This document shows positions 48,127-58,388 of a stretch of 64,000 nucleotides of DNA, piece by piece. Origin of the DNA: Oceanobacillus bengalensis (GTDB taxonomy: Bacteria; Bacillota; Bacilli; Bacillales; Amphibacillaceae). The position numbers and the translations under genes are program-made. The stretch spans positions 62,001 through 126,000 of the forward strand of contig NZ_RBZO01000005.1 in the NCBI RefSeq assembly GCF_003628445.1. Reading direction: 5' to 3'. Numbering within the stretch: position 1 is the first letter of the stretch; each line of letters starts with the position of its first letter. The notes beneath the pieces were generated by a model that was given only the letters and a program-made list of their open reading frames with translations, made no database searches and was not told where the DNA came from.

Positions 48127-48463
48127 TTTAATCCCTCCTGCCTCTTGCCAATATTACAAAATACTACATTTTAATTTCATGTAATCTAATTGTAATTTAC
48201 ACTTTCGTCAAAGTCCACCTAAATCCGACAATTTCCTTCAATTTACATATAAAATAGATAAATAAGTCTAGGACTTCTTCATCATTCCATATGGACTATC
48301 TATTCAGTATATTTAAAACAAGACGCTGTCTAACTTCCTATATTCTAACAAGTATTAGCATGACATATTGTGTCGAATTATCGAATTATATGTAAAGAAT
48401 TACTCCAAAAAATTTACAAATAAAAAAAGAGCTATATGTCTAGCTCTTTTTTATTGTTTTTCA
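48127..48463 (-). promoter_or_regulatory. fla/che operon control region
   Basis: 337 gene-free bases between codY and flgB. The clearest element is a sigma-A-like promoter, TTGACG (48206-48211), 17 bases, TAGATT (48183-48188). A TAAA-N14-CGGATT stretch slightly upstream only weakly resembles a sigma-D site. The rest is A+T-rich. I could not identify a clear CodY box, although B. subtilis fla/che is CodY-repressed. Confidence 0.45.
48426..48449 (-). terminator. Terminator after codY
   Basis: 9-bp stem AAAGAGCTA/TAGCTCTTT followed on the minus strand by a run of T. It separates the codY unit from the flagellar operon. Confidence 0.8.
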
Positions 48464-49243
48464 TTATCTTGAACGTAGTTTTTCTAATTCAACTAAGAAT
48501 TTATCATTTAATACTTTAATGTACGTACCTTTCATTCCTAGTGAACGTGATTCTATAACTCCAGCACTTTCCAGTTTTCTTAAAGCATTTACAATTACAG
48601 ATCTTGTAATTCCAACCCTATCTGCGATTTTACTTGCAACTAGAAGTCCCTCATTACCATTTAATTCTTCAAAAATATGATCAATTGCCTCTAATTCACT
48701 ATAAGACAATGAACTAATCGCCATTTGAACTACAGCTTTACTTCTTGCTTCCATTTCAATTTCTTCTGTTTTTTCATGTAGAATTTCCATACCTACTACA
48801 GTTGCACCGTATTCAGCAAGTAATAGATCATCATTACTAAAGTCTTCATCCACACGCCCAATAATAAGTGTTCCTAAACGGTCTCCACCACCGATAATCG
48901 GTACTATTGTTGTTAAACCATTTTTAAATAAATCTTTGTTTTCAACTGGGAAAACGGAATATTGGCTATCAACATCAAGATTTGCTGTTGTTTCATGAAT
49001 GTTAAAAAGACCTGCTGTGTATTCTTCAGGGAATTGTCTTTCTTCCAACATATTCTTCATGCGTTCATTTTCAATTTCCTGATTTACTGCAAATCCTAAC
49101 AATTTCCCTCTTCTGCTAAGAATATATACATTCCCTCTGATTACATCTCGTAAAGAAGCGGACATATCGTTAAAGTTCACCGATTTCCCTGTTGCTTTTT
49201 GTAGCATTGCGTTAATTTTTCTTGCTCTGTCTAATAATTCCAT
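48464..49243 (-). CDS. codY: GTP/branched-chain amino acid-sensing repressor CodY
   Basis: Global regulator that senses GTP and isoleucine/leucine/valine and represses stationary-phase genes. 259 residues, the standard length. The N-terminal GAF domain starts [17 protein letters not shown]. The C-terminal winged helix contains [20 protein letters not shown] and [23 protein letters not shown] 49243 has GGAGG upstream; the frame to 49261 is an extension. It ends the xerC-hslVU-codY unit and is followed by a terminator. Confidence 0.97.
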   Translation of the reverse strand: MELLDRARKINAMLQKATGKSVNFNDMSASLRDVIRGNVYILSRRGKLLGFAVNQEIENERMKNMLEERQFPEEYTAGLFNIHETTANLDVDSQYSVFPVENKDLFKNGLTTIVPIIGGGDRLGTLIIGRVDEDFSNDDLLLAEYGATVVGMEILHEKTEEIEMEARSKAVVQMAISSLSYSELEAIDHIFEELNGNEGLLVASKIADRVGITRSVIVNALRKLESAGVIESRSLGMKGTYIKVLNDKFLVELEKLRSR

Positions 49244-49270
49244 GATAATCCTCCATTTCATTCGTTAACA

Positions 49271-50662
49271 TTATAGTATAAATTGACTTAAATCTCTATT
49301 TTGTGCAATAGATTTTAATTTTTCATCGACATAGCTAGAAGTAATCTTAATTTCCTCCATTGTTATGTCTGGTGCTTCAAATGATAAATCTTCTAATAGT
49401 TTTTCTAAAATAGTATGAAGCCTTCTTGCACCAATGTTATCCGTTTCCTGATTTACTTGATATGCAATTTCTGCCAGTCTAACAATAGCATCGTCAGTAA
49501 ATACGACATTTATACCTTCTGTTTGTAACAATGCTTGATATTGTTTGATTAATGCGTTAGACGGCTCTGTTAATATTTGCTTGAAATCATGGACGGTTAA
49601 TTTTTCTAATTCCACTCTAATTGGGAAACGTCCTTGTAGTTCAGGTATTAAGTCAGATGGTTTCGCCATATGAAAAGCACCTGCTGCTATAAACAACATA
49701 TGGTCCGTTTTTACTGGTCCATGCTTCGTCACAACAGTTGAGCCTTCAACAATTGGGAGAATGTCACGCTGCACACCTTCTCTAGAGACATTAGCGGAAC
49801 TGCTATCCTTCCCTACTACTTTATCGATTTCGTCAATAAATAATATACCAGATTGCTCAGCAAGCTCTATTGCCTCTTGTGCTGCTTCTTCCATATCTAC
49901 TAGCTTCTGTGCTTCTTGCTGTGTCAGTAACTTTCTCGCTTCCGATACAGATAATTTTCTTTTTTTCTTCTTCGCCTGCATAAATTGACCAAAGACATCT
50001 TGCATATTCATCCCCATATGTTCCATACCCGAACCTTGAAGCATATCAAACATAGAAGGTGGTACTTCTTCCAATTCTACTGTTACTAGATGATCTTCTA
50101 GCTCACCCATCTCAAGCTTTTGCTTTATTTGTTTGCGTTTTGTTACAATCTCGTCATCTTTATCCGATGAATCTTCATCGTTTTCAGAGGATTGATTCGA
50201 AAACAGAAGCTCAAACGGATTTTTCATAGATGGCTGCTTTTTTACTTCGGGAAGTAGTAAATGAACAAGCTTTTTATTAGCCTCTCGTTCCGCTTGATCT
50301 TTTACTTCACTCATTTTCACTTCCTTCACCATTCGCATCGCCATTTCAACAAGATCACGAACCATGGACTCAACGTCACGACCTACGTAACCAACCTCTG
50401 TAAATTTTGTTGCTTCAACTTTTACAAAAGGAGCACCGACTAGTTTCGCTAACCGTCTTGCAATCTCCGTCTTTCCTACGCCTGTAGGACCAATCATTAA
50501 TATATTTTTAGGATTAATCTCATCCTTTAATGAATCATCAAGTTGCATCCGTCTGTAACGATTTCTTAAAGCAACGGCTACAGATTTTTTTGCATTTTTC
50601 TGTCCCACAATATATTTATCCAATTGATCCACAATTTGTCTTGGTGTGTAATCAATTCCCAT
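49271..50662 (-). CDS. hslU: HslU/ClpY protease ATPase
   Basis: AAA+ unfoldase feeding substrates into HslV. 463 residues. Walker A is GPTGVGKT near 57-64; the HslU-specific [20 protein letters not shown] follows. The inserted I domain is at about 130-240, and Walker B lies within [10 protein letters not shown]. The C-terminal tail is LSQFIL. ATG 50662 has GGGGGT upstream. It is 18 bases after hslV. Confidence 0.97.
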   Translation of the reverse strand: MGIDYTPRQIVDQLDKYIVGQKNAKKSVAVALRNRYRRMQLDDSLKDEINPKNILMIGPTGVGKTEIARRLAKLVGAPFVKVEATKFTEVGYVGRDVESMVRDLVEMAMRMVKEVKMSEVKDQAEREANKKLVHLLLPEVKKQPSMKNPFELLFSNQSSENDEDSSDKDDEIVTKRKQIKQKLEMGELEDHLVTVELEEVPPSMFDMLQGSGMEHMGMNMQDVFGQFMQAKKKKRKLSVSEARKLLTQQEAQKLVDMEEAAQEAIELAEQSGILFIDEIDKVVGKDSSSANVSREGVQRDILPIVEGSTVVTKHGPVKTDHMLFIAAGAFHMAKPSDLIPELQGRFPIRVELEKLTVHDFKQILTEPSNALIKQYQALLQTEGINVVFTDDAIVRLAEIAYQVNQETDNIGARRLHTILEKLLEDLSFEAPDITMEEIKITSSYVDEKLKSIAQNRDLSQFIL

Positions 50663-50680
50663 GTTGATTACCCCCTTCAA

Positions 50681-51226
50681 TTATTCGAGAACCTCTAACG
50701 TGATTTGATCATTCGTGTAAACGCAAATTTCACCAGCAATCTCAAGAGAAGCTCGAGCAATTTCTTTAGCAGATAACGCTGAGGAATGTCTAGCTAATGC
50801 GCGACCAGCACTTAAAGCGAAATTACCGCCAGAGCCAATTGCTAAAATTCCATCATCCGGCTCGATTACTTCACCAGTACCAGAAACAAGATACATTTGC
50901 TCTTTGTTCATCACAATAAGCATTGCTTCTAATTTCCGAAGCACCTTATCACTACGCCATTCTTTTGCCAACTCAACGGAAGCACGCGTAATATTTCCAT
51001 TATACGTTTGTAACTTCCCTTCGAATTTCTCAAAAAGTGTAAAAGCATCCGCAACAGACCCAGCAAAACCAGCTAACACTTGACCGTTGAATAATCGCCT
51101 AACTTTTTTTGCTTTATGCTTCATAACAACAGCGTTACCTAATGTTACCTGTCCATCACCACACATAGCGCTCCCGCCGTTATGATTGATAGCAAATATT
51201 GTTGTTGCATGCATCTCATTTGACAA
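50681..51226 (-). CDS. hslV: HslV/ClpQ peptidase subunit (CodW type)
   Basis: Peptidase of the two-component HslUV protease. 181 residues from TTG 51226, the same length as B. subtilis CodW. This start has GAGGGGTG 6 bases upstream and gives [12 protein letters not shown], so Met removal exposes Ser. B. subtilis CodW uses an N-terminal Ser nucleophile with a short extension before HATT, and the same seems true here. GTG 51235 or the internal ATG before HATT (Thr not directly exposed) fit less well. It lies 5 bases after xerC. Confidence 0.94.
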   Translation of the reverse strand: MSNEMHATTIFAINHNGGSAMCGDGQVTLGNAVVMKHKAKKVRRLFNGQVLAGFAGSVADAFTLFEKFEGKLQTYNGNITRASVELAKEWRSDKVLRKLEAMLIVMNKEQMYLVSGTGEVIEPDDGILAIGSGGNFALSAGRALARHSSALSAKEIARASLEIAGEICVYTNDQITLEVLE

Positions 51227-51231
51227 TGGTT

Positions 51232-52158
51232 TCACCCCTCTGAACTATTATACGAATCATTTGCCCTTGGATGGCTATTCATATAAACATCACGCATGTA
51301 ATCTTTGGTTACATGTGTATAAATTTGTGTAGAGGAAAGTCTCTTATGTCCAAGTAATTCTTGTACAGTTCGTAAGTCAGCACCTTCATTTAATAGATGC
51401 GTTGCAAAGGTGTGCCTAATCTTATGCGGATGGACATGAACCGTTAATGCCGCTTTTTCTACCATTTTATTTAGGATGTCTCTTATTCCTCTTGTTGTAA
51501 GCGGGTTTCCTCTTGCATTCAAAAAGACCGTATCTGTATGATTCTTTGACTTTAAGAGTAGTTTAGGTCTAGTTTCATTTATGTATGTTTCTAAGGCTAT
51601 TTCTGCAAATCTTCCAAATGGAACATATCGTTCTTTCCGACCTTTTCCTTTAATGAACATTGTACCTATCGAAAAGTCGATATCTGCTAACCTCAGTCCC
51701 TGACACTCACTAACCCTAATCCCAGTCCCATATAGAGTCTCAATCAACGCTTGATTCCTTTGACCAAGTGGAGTCGTATCGTTTACTTCAAACAGTTTTT
51801 CGAGTTCTTCCATATATAAAAATGACGGTATTTTTTTACTCATTCTAGGTAAGGTCAAATGAATAAAAGGATTGCTAGAAACTCGTTTCTCCCTCTCCAT
51901 AAATTTGTAGAAGCTTCGAATCGATGATATCTTCCTTGATACGGATCTTCTACTTAATTGATTACTATAGAGTGTAGTTAGAAATACGCGAACTACTTTT
52001 GGATCAACTTCTGCTATGTCCCCGATACCCTCTTGTTCTAAAAAGGCAAAAAAATTTTTTAAGTCATCATGATAGTACGCTACGGTGTATGGTGAGGCAT
52101 TTTTTTCTATTTGCAAATACTCTATAAATTCATCACATACATCGACGAAAGCCTTCAT
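51232..52158 (-). CDS. xerC: Tyrosine recombinase XerC
   Basis: Site-specific recombinase resolving chromosome dimers at dif (CodV in B. subtilis). 308 residues. The N-terminal SAM-like domain has [20 protein letters not shown]. The catalytic domain shows GTGIRVSE (Arg), [11 protein letters not shown] (Lys), [17 protein letters not shown] (His/Arg), [16 protein letters not shown] (His and nucleophile Tyr). ATG 52158 is preferred over TTG 52173. It is first in the unit with hslVU-codY. Confidence 0.96.
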   Translation of the reverse strand: MKAFVDVCDEFIEYLQIEKNASPYTVAYYHDDLKNFFAFLEQEGIGDIAEVDPKVVRVFLTTLYSNQLSRRSVSRKISSIRSFYKFMEREKRVSSNPFIHLTLPRMSKKIPSFLYMEELEKLFEVNDTTPLGQRNQALIETLYGTGIRVSECQGLRLADIDFSIGTMFIKGKGRKERYVPFGRFAEIALETYINETRPKLLLKSKNHTDTVFLNARGNPLTTRGIRDILNKMVEKAALTVHVHPHKIRHTFATHLLNEGADLRTVQELLGHKRLSSTQIYTHVTKDYMRDVYMNSHPRANDSYNSSEG

Positions 52159-52188
52159 GTTTATAGCCCCCAATTAAACAGCTAACAC

Positions 52189-52217
52189 ATCATATCATAC
52201 GGATAAGTTATTTGCAA
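52189..52217 (-). promoter_or_regulatory. Proximal promoter of xerC-hslVU-codY
   Basis: TTGCAA and TATGAT separated by 17 bases, about 30 bases upstream of the xerC ATG. Confidence 0.55.
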
Positions 52218-52266
52218 TGTTTAAAACTGAAAAATAGCAAGATTCTGAATCATAGTTACTATTGTG

Positions 52267-52294
52267 ATTATAACACAATTATTTGATTTGTCAT
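52267..52294 (-). promoter_or_regulatory. Distal promoter of xerC-hslVU-codY
   Basis: ATGACA and TATAAT separated by 16 bases, with TG at the extended -10 position (TGTTATAAT). Confidence 0.55.
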
Positions 52295-52482
52295 GCAATT
52301 AGATGTTTTAAATACTAATCGATACCTTCCTCAACAAATCGTAATTATATCTCTAAAAAAATAGCAAGTCAATTAAATGAAAATCGATTTTTTATTAAGA
52401 TTTGGATTCCGTGAATATTTTGTGAATAAAGCAATATTACCGTTATAGACAAGTTCTCTAAAAACTATTCTTATCTTTCGCA

Positions 52483-52497
52483 AAATTACTGAAAAGT
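52483..52497. promoter_or_regulatory. CodY-box-like site
   Basis: AAATTACTGAAAAGT differs at three positions from the CodY consensus AATTTTCWGAAAATT. It is upstream of the operon that encodes CodY, so autoregulation is plausible, although it lies about 190 bases from the distal promoter. It also overlaps the start of the short repeat. Confidence 0.3.
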
Positions 52498-52535
52498 TTT
52501 TAATAAGGCTGTTTTCTAAAGGCATTATTTTATTT
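52494..52535 (+). repeat. Short dispersed repeat, topA-xerC copy
   Basis: The stretch reading TTTTTAATAAGGCTGTTTTC followed by TAAAGGCATTATTTTATTTC is about 80-85% identical by eye to 60476-60515. Weaker relatives lie near 60715-60745 and, on the opposite strand, near 10660-10690. Confidence 0.5.
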
Positions 52536-52602
52536 CTCGTTATGTAACATTTTATATCAACAGCAAAAAATTTTACGTATAGAGCCTAAAAAACAAGAAA
52601 GA

Positions 52603-52627
52603 GCTGCTTATCATTTTGATAAGCAGC
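52603..52627 (-). terminator. Terminator after topA
   Basis: Perfect stem GCTGCTTATC/GATAAGCAGC followed by TCTTTCTTGTTTTT on the minus strand. Confidence 0.8.
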
Positions 52628-52633
52628 AAAAAA

Positions 52634-54709
52634 TTAGCTTTGTACTTCTTCTTTGTAATCGCAATTCGTGCAAGCTACCTGTGCTCCTTTTTTGTTCTTC
52701 TTCTCAACAAGTAAAGAATCACATTTTGGACACGGCCTTGCTATCGGTTTGTCCCATGAAACAAAATCGCAATCAGGGAAATTATCACAACCATAAAATG
52801 TTCTTCTCTTTTTCGACTTTCTCTCCACAACATTGCCATCTTTACATTTCGGGCATTTTACACCAATTTCTTTGAGTATTGGTTTCGTGTTACGACAATC
52901 TGGGAAATTTGAGCAAGCTAGGAATTTCCCATATCGTCCCATCTTATATACCATTTCATGGCCACAATTTTCACAATCGATTCCAGCTGGTTCATCTTTA
53001 ATCTCTATTTTTTCCATTTCTTGTTCAGCTTTTTCCAACCGTTTATGGAAACCTTGATAGAATTCATCAATAATATTTACCCAGTTATTCTCCCCTTCTT
53101 CAATTGAATCGAGATCACCTTCCATCTTCACAGTAAACTCTACATCGATAATTTCAGGGAAGAACTCTTCCATTATTTCGTTAACAATCGTTCCTAATTC
53201 GGTTGGCATGAAACGTTTATTATCAAGTGTCACATATCCTCGGCGCTGGATGGTATCAAGGGTTGGAGCATATGTGGATGGTCTACCAATCCCAAGCTCC
53301 TCCATCGTTTTTACTAACCTAGCTTCTGTATATCTTGGAGGTGGCTGTGTAAAGTGTTGGTTAGGACTTATTTCTTTCGACTTTACTTCCATTGCTTCGT
53401 CTAGCTCTGGAAGTAATTTGTCTTCAACCTTCTTATTATCATCCGTACCCTCTATATACACTTTCATAAAACCTTTAAACTTAATTTTAGAACCTGTTGC
53501 ACGAAATTCAACATCATTATTAAGTAAGTGAACAGTCATTGTATCCATTACTGCAGGTGCCATTTGACTCGCCAAAAAGCGTTCCCAGATTAGCTTATAC
53601 AGTCTAAGTTGATCCCTGGATAAAATTTCTTTTAACGATTTTGGGTCTCTTAAAATGGATGTTGGACGAATTGCTTCATGTGCATCTTGCGCACCTTCTT
53701 TTGCTTTCTTCGGTTTAGAATGGCCTAAATATTCTTCACCGTAATTTTCTACTATATAATCCACCGCTTCCTTTTTAGCGGTATCCGAAATCCTTGTAGA
53801 ATCTGTACGCATATAGGTGATTAAACCAGTAATTCCACCAGCTTTTCTACCTAAATCGATCCCCTCATATAATTGCTGTGCTACCATCATTGTCTTTCTA
53901 GCTCTGAAGTTCAGCTTTCTAGCTGCCTCTTGCTGTAGCGAAGAAGTGATGAAGGCTTGAGCTGGATTTCTTTTTCTCTCCCGTTTTGTTACTTTATCAA
54001 TCTCAAATTTGTCGCCTAGTTTATTAAGAATTACATTAACGTCCTTTTCTGATTTCAGTTCTTCCTTTTTTCCATTTATCCCATAAAAGGAACCTTCAAA
54101 CACTGTCTCATCTTTTAAAAATTCTGCTTCAATTGTCCAGTATTCTTCTGGTTTAAAGTTCTCAATTTCTCTTTCACGATCAATAATCAATTTCATCGCT
54201 ACTGATTGTACGCGACCAGCACTTAATCCTTTTTTCACCTTTTTCCATAATAATGGACTTATATTGTATCCAACCAATCGGTCAAGAACACGTCTTGCTT
54301 GTTGAGCATCAACTAAATCAATGTCAATTGTTCTTGGATGCTTAAAGGATTCTTTAATTGCGTCTTTCGTTATTTCATTAAATACAACACGACATTCTGA
54401 AGTTTCATCAACATTTAAGATATGAGCTAAATGCCATGCAATTGCCTCACCTTCACGATCCGGATCGGCCGCGAGAAAAATTTTCTTTGCTTTCTTAGCA
54501 GACTTACGTAAATCTTTTAGCACATCGCCTTTCCCTCGAATGGTAATGTATTTTGGCTTAAAGTTATCTTTCTCATCAACACCCATTTGACTTTTCGGTA
54601 AATCTCTGACATGGCCCATTGATGCTTTTACTTCGTATTTTTTCCCTAAATAACGTTCAATCGTTTTCGCTTTTGCAGGCGATTCCACGATTACTAGATA
54701 ATCTTTCAT
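52634..54709 (-). CDS. topA: DNA topoisomerase I
   Basis: Type IA topoisomerase relaxing negative supercoils. 691 residues, the same as B. subtilis TopA. The Toprim domain begins [19 protein letters not shown] and has [15 protein letters not shown]. The active-site Tyr is in [12 protein letters not shown] near residue 298. Three C-terminal zinc ribbons are visible ([16 protein letters not shown].., CPKCKDGNV.., [12 protein letters not shown]). ATG 54709 has AGGAGGA; the frame to 54760 is an unsupported extension. Confidence 0.97.
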   Translation of the reverse strand: MKDYLVIVESPAKAKTIERYLGKKYEVKASMGHVRDLPKSQMGVDEKDNFKPKYITIRGKGDVLKDLRKSAKKAKKIFLAADPDREGEAIAWHLAHILNVDETSECRVVFNEITKDAIKESFKHPRTIDIDLVDAQQARRVLDRLVGYNISPLLWKKVKKGLSAGRVQSVAMKLIIDREREIENFKPEEYWTIEAEFLKDETVFEGSFYGINGKKEELKSEKDVNVILNKLGDKFEIDKVTKRERKRNPAQAFITSSLQQEAARKLNFRARKTMMVAQQLYEGIDLGRKAGGITGLITYMRTDSTRISDTAKKEAVDYIVENYGEEYLGHSKPKKAKEGAQDAHEAIRPTSILRDPKSLKEILSRDQLRLYKLIWERFLASQMAPAVMDTMTVHLLNNDVEFRATGSKIKFKGFMKVYIEGTDDNKKVEDKLLPELDEAMEVKSKEISPNQHFTQPPPRYTEARLVKTMEELGIGRPSTYAPTLDTIQRRGYVTLDNKRFMPTELGTIVNEIMEEFFPEIIDVEFTVKMEGDLDSIEEGENNWVNIIDEFYQGFHKRLEKAEQEMEKIEIKDEPAGIDCENCGHEMVYKMGRYGKFLACSNFPDCRNTKPILKEIGVKCPKCKDGNVVERKSKKRRTFYGCDNFPDCDFVSWDKPIARPCPKCDSLLVEKKNKKGAQVACTNCDYKEEVQS

Positions 54710-54846
54710 ATTCGTTCCTCCTAAAATGAGGTTGACAATTTTAATTTTTAAAATCTTCACTAATACTAAATATATACTTTAATTTTGTCAAACATACCGT
54801 ACAACTTTTATACATTCTAATACTCTGAATAAGAGAAAAAACACTT

Positions 54847-55755
54847 TTAAACCCAGCTTATATAATTATTTCGTACGGTATCCCAATCCTCTTTAATATC
54901 TTGTGCATCTAATACTAATTTCGCCCCATCTTGAATCATTCGATGGCAACCTTTTGTTTGAGGTATTAACGGTGAACCTGGAACTGCATATACTTCTCTC
55001 CCCTGGTCTAATGCCTGATCAACCGTTATCAATGTTCCACTTTTTTCTGTTGCTTCTATTACTAAGGTTCCAAAGCTTAACCCACTTATTATACGATTTC
55101 TTTCTGGAAAGTGAAATCGTTTTGGAGGAGTATGTGGTGGATATTCCGATAATACTAATCCTTTTTTTGCAATTTGGTTGAATAAAGGTATATTCTGTTT
55201 AGGATATATATGTGAGAAACCACCGCCTAATACTGCAATTGTTTTTCCATTATTGTTTAAGGCAGTAATATGGGCAAAGCTATCAATACCCTTGGCCATC
55301 CCACTAACGATTACCCAATTATCGTTCACCAAAGGCTCAACAAGTATTTTTGTTTTCGTAAATGCTTCGTTGGATGATTTTCTAGTACCAATTACACTTA
55401 AAGCAGGCTGTATCGATAACAAAGATATATTACCTATTGCATATAATACGAGCGGACTATCTTTAATTGTATTTAACACACGTGGATAGTTGTCGTCAAC
55501 TATAGTGATAATTTCACACATCATTAAATCTTTCGTTAACTGTTCTTGTAAAGATAAATCATGTAGGTCTATATGGAATAAGGAAGCATTATTATGCGGT
55601 ATAGAATAGGTTTTAGAAATCTCAAGAGGAGTTAAGCGGTAAATATTACTTAGAGCAGGATCTAGAAGGAGAATTTTACGTATCGTCTTTCTTGTTACAC
55701 CACGACATCGACTAACATGTATCAAACGATTACGAATTGATTTCAGGTCAAACAC
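54847..55755 (-). CDS. dprA: DNA processing protein DprA (Smf)
   Basis: Loads RecA onto incoming single-stranded DNA during transformation. 302 residues. An N-terminal SAM/HhH-like region precedes the extended Rossmann fold with SVIGTRKSSNEAFTKT, SGMAKGIDSFAHITALNN, AVLGGGFSHIYPKQN, FPERNRIISGLS and EATEKSGTLITVDQALDQGR. The C-terminal winged-helix (DML1-like) domain is absent, as in B. subtilis. It lies between sucD and topA, as expected. Confidence 0.96.
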   Translation of the reverse strand: MFDLKSIRNRLIHVSRCRGVTRKTIRKILLLDPALSNIYRLTPLEISKTYSIPHNNASLFHIDLHDLSLQEQLTKDLMMCEIITIVDDNYPRVLNTIKDSPLVLYAIGNISLLSIQPALSVIGTRKSSNEAFTKTKILVEPLVNDNWVIVSGMAKGIDSFAHITALNNNGKTIAVLGGGFSHIYPKQNIPLFNQIAKKGLVLSEYPPHTPPKRFHFPERNRIISGLSFGTLVIEATEKSGTLITVDQALDQGREVYAVPGSPLIPQTKGCHRMIQDGAKLVLDAQDIKEDWDTVRNNYISWV

Positions 55756-55871
55756 ATCCCTATCTTCATTTTATAAAGTACAAGCGCCCGTTTAACGACA
55801 TATGGAGCTGAAGGAAATTAGTCGCTGGACACCTTACCAAGACACCAAAGCACATTTTATCTGTTAAAATA

Positions 55872-55901
55872 GAACCTAAAAGAACTTCCTCTCTTAGGTT
55901 C
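55872..55901 (-). terminator. Terminator after sucD
   Basis: 8-bp stem GAACCTAA/TTAGGTTC followed by TATTTT on the minus strand, 28 bases after the sucD stop. Confidence 0.75.
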
Positions 55902-55928
55902 CATATGTAAACCTTTTCTCAATTGATT

Positions 55929-56831
55929 TTAATGCGTTTTACACTTCTCGTCCAAACCTTTTTCTTTTAATACATTAATCATTGTCTCACCAATAACAGC
56001 TGGTGATTTAGCTACAGCAATTCCACACTCTTCCATTACACGGACTTTTTCTTCTGCAGTACCTTTTCCACCAGAAATAATGGCTCCAGCATGTCCCATG
56101 CGTTTTCCTGGAGGTGCAGTTGCTCCACCAATAAATCCAACTACTGGTTTCGTCATATTTGCTTTGATCCATTCTGCCGCTTCTTCTTCAGCAGTACCAC
56201 CAATTTCACCAATCATAACAACAGCTTCGGTTTCTGGGTCTGCATTAAAAGCTTCTAGCACATCAATAAAGTTTGTTCCATTAACTGGGTCTCCACCAAT
56301 CCCTACAGCAGAAGTTTGTCCATATCCAGCTTGTGACAATTGATGAACAGCTTCATATGTTAATGTACCAGAGCGGGAAACAACACCAATATGTCCTTTT
56401 TTATGAATATATCCTGGCATAATACCAACTTTACATTCATCTGCAGTGATTACTCCTGGACAGTTCGGTCCAACTAATCTTGTTTTCTTACCTTCCATGT
56501 ATCGTTTTACTTTAACCATATCCAATACCGGAATATGTTCTGTGATACAAATTGCTAGTTCAAGTTCAGCATCAACCGCTTCGATAATGGCATCTGCAGC
56601 AAACGGTGCTGGTACATATATTACTGAAACAGTCGCACCTGTTTTGTCCACCGCTTCTTGCAATGTATTAAATACAGGAACACCTTCTACTTCTGTACCA
56701 CCTTTTTTAGGTGTAACACCACCAACAATTTGTGTACCATATTCTAGCATTTGTTTCGTGTGGAATCTGGCTGTTCCACCAGTTATACCTTGGACAATTA
56801 CTTTTGAATCTTTATTTAAGAAAACACCCAT
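55929..56831 (-). CDS. sucD: Succinyl-CoA ligase alpha subunit
   Basis: TCA-cycle enzyme interconverting succinyl-CoA and succinate with substrate-level phosphorylation. 300 residues. The CoA-binding domain has [19 protein letters not shown] and GGVTPKKGG. The ligase domain has the phospho-histidine motif [14 protein letters not shown], with His near 246. It follows sucC by 23 bases. Confidence 0.98.
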   Translation of the reverse strand: MGVFLNKDSKVIVQGITGGTARFHTKQMLEYGTQIVGGVTPKKGGTEVEGVPVFNTLQEAVDKTGATVSVIYVPAPFAADAIIEAVDAELELAICITEHIPVLDMVKVKRYMEGKKTRLVGPNCPGVITADECKVGIMPGYIHKKGHIGVVSRSGTLTYEAVHQLSQAGYGQTSAVGIGGDPVNGTNFIDVLEAFNADPETEAVVMIGEIGGTAEEEAAEWIKANMTKPVVGFIGGATAPPGKRMGHAGAIISGGKGTAEEKVRVMEECGIAVAKSPAVIGETMINVLKEKGLDEKCKTH

Positions 56832-56854
56832 TTAAAGTCCGTCCTTCCTTTATT

Positions 56855-58015
56855 TTATTTCACCATCGATACAATTTTTTGTGCTCCATCAGCCATGGAA
56901 TCAGCTGAAATGATATTTAGACCAGACTCATTTAGAATTTTCTTACCTAAGTCTACGTTTGTACCTTCTAAACGAACAACAAGTGGTAGTTCTAAACCAA
57001 CCTGTTTCGTTGCTTCAACAACACCTTCAGCGATTACATCACATTTCATGATTCCACCGAAAATATTAACAAAGATCCCTTTCACATTTGAGTCAGATAG
57101 AATAATTTTAAATGCTTCTGTAACTTTTTCCGCTGTTGCACCGCCCCCAACGTCAAGGAAGTTTGCGGGCTCTCCGCCGGTGAATTTAATAATATCCATC
57201 GTTGACATGGCAAGTCCAGCACCATTCACCATACAACCAATATTTCCGTCCAATGCAACATAGCTTAGGTCATATTTTGATGCTTCAATTTCTTTTTCAT
57301 CTTCTTCATCTAAATCACGTAATTCCATAATGTCAGGATGTCTGTATAAAGCATTATCATCAAAATTTAATTTCGCATCAAGTGCTAGAACTTCGCCATC
57401 ACCTGTTGTTACAAGTGGGTTGATTTCTGCAATCGAACAATCTTTTGAAACAAATGCTTCGTATAAAGCTGTCATAAACTTAACAGCTTTTCCAATCAAT
57501 TCATTTGGAATGTTTATGTTAAATGCTAGTCTACGAGCTTGATAGGGAGCTAGTCCTACTATTGGGTCTATAACTTCTTTAAAAATCTTCTCAGGAGTTT
57601 CAGCAGCTACCTCTTCAATCTCTGTACCACCTTCTTCAGATGCCATCATTACAACACGAGATGTCGCACGGTCTAATACTACTCCAACGTAATATTCCTT
57701 TTTAATATCACAGCCTTCTTCGATCAGAAGTCTTTTTACTTCTTTACCTTCTGGACCAGTTTGGTGAGTAACCAATGTCTTACCTAGTATTTCCTCGGCA
57801 TATGTACGAACTTCATCTAAGTTCTTAGCAACCTTTACACCACCGGCTTTTCCACGGCCACCTGCATGAATTTGCGCCTTGACAACGTTTACAGTTGTCC
57901 CTAAACTTTTCGCTGCTTCTACAGCTTCATCAACTGTATATGCTACGTATCCATTAGGAACTTTTACGCCAAATTCACGTAAAACTTGTTTGCCTTGATA
58001 TTCGTGAATATTCAT
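56855..58015 (-). CDS. sucC: Succinyl-CoA ligase (ADP-forming) beta subunit
   Basis: Nucleotide-binding subunit partner of SucD. 386 residues. ATP-grasp domain starts [20 protein letters not shown], with [16 protein letters not shown] and [17 protein letters not shown]. The C-terminal domain contains [20 protein letters not shown] and [19 protein letters not shown] promoter with TACAAT lies upstream; AGGAGG precedes the ATG. Confidence 0.98.
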   Translation of the reverse strand: MNIHEYQGKQVLREFGVKVPNGYVAYTVDEAVEAAKSLGTTVNVVKAQIHAGGRGKAGGVKVAKNLDEVRTYAEEILGKTLVTHQTGPEGKEVKRLLIEEGCDIKKEYYVGVVLDRATSRVVMMASEEGGTEIEEVAAETPEKIFKEVIDPIVGLAPYQARRLAFNINIPNELIGKAVKFMTALYEAFVSKDCSIAEINPLVTTGDGEVLALDAKLNFDDNALYRHPDIMELRDLDEEDEKEIEASKYDLSYVALDGNIGCMVNGAGLAMSTMDIIKFTGGEPANFLDVGGGATAEKVTEAFKIILSDSNVKGIFVNIFGGIMKCDVIAEGVVEATKQVGLELPLVVRLEGTNVDLGKKILNESGLNIISADSMADGAQKIVSMVK

Positions 58016-58048
58016 CTATTATCCTCCTAACAATTGTACTGCTATTTA

Positions 58049-58076
58049 ATTGTATCAAAAAAACGAAATTTAACAA
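58049..58076 (-). promoter_or_regulatory. Sigma-A promoter of sucCD
   Basis: TTGTTA and TACAAT separated by 16 bases in the gap between ylqH and sucC. Confidence 0.5.
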
Positions 58077-58115
58077 GAATTTGTGATAATAATAATTAAA
58101 AAATTACAAGTATTA

Positions 58116-58388
58116 CTATTCCTCACTTAATTTCTTATCTGCATGATAAATAAACGCAAATACTTCTGCCACAGCCTCGTACAACTCCTCTGGAATTGCT
58201 TCATTAATATTTAATTCTTGTAACAACGATACTAACGTTGGATCCTCAACAATCGGTACATTTTCTTCCTTGGCTTTATCAATAATAGTTTCTGCGATGA
58301 GTCCTTTGCCTATTGCTGTTACTATTGGTACAGCATCTATATTTTCATCATATTTAAGTGCTGTAGCTTTTTTACGTTCATTATTCAT
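58116..58388 (-). CDS. ylqH: FlhB C-terminal-domain-like protein YlqH
   Basis: 90-residue soluble protein aligning with the part of FlhB that follows the NPTH cleavage site. ATALKYDENIDAVPIVTAIG corresponds to FlhB AIAIKYDEKVASAPYVLAKG, and IPEELYEAVAEVFAFIYHAD to IPEEFFQAVAEILAYVYRLE. There is no NPTH motif and no membrane part, so it resembles a ready-made FlhB-CC fragment. Helicobacter pylori HP1575 is a studied example of such a homologue. It overlaps ylqG by 4 bases. Function in Bacilli is unproven. Confidence 0.88.
   Translation of the reverse strand: MNNERKKATALKYDENIDAVPIVTAIGKGLIAETIIDKAKEENVPIVEDPTLVSLLQELNINEAIPEELYEAVAEVFAFIYHADKKLSEE

Larger units (their letters stand above)
52174..52633. 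other. topA-xerC gap without trmFO
   Basis: 460 bases, strongly A+T-rich. They contain the topA terminator, two promoters for xerC, a CodY-box-like sequence and a short dispersed repeat near 52494-52535. The trmFO (gid) gene normally found here in Bacilli is absent and no remnant of its N-terminal Rossmann motif was seen. Confidence 0.7.

Noticed and set aside
48201-48260. Sigma-D promoter upstream of flgB
   Set aside because: TAAA-N14-CGGATT matches the sigma-D consensus (TAAA-N15-GCCGATAT) only weakly, so I did not annotate it separately.
48400-48425. CodY box upstream of flgB
   Set aside because: The best A+T-rich candidate had about six mismatches to the 15-base consensus.
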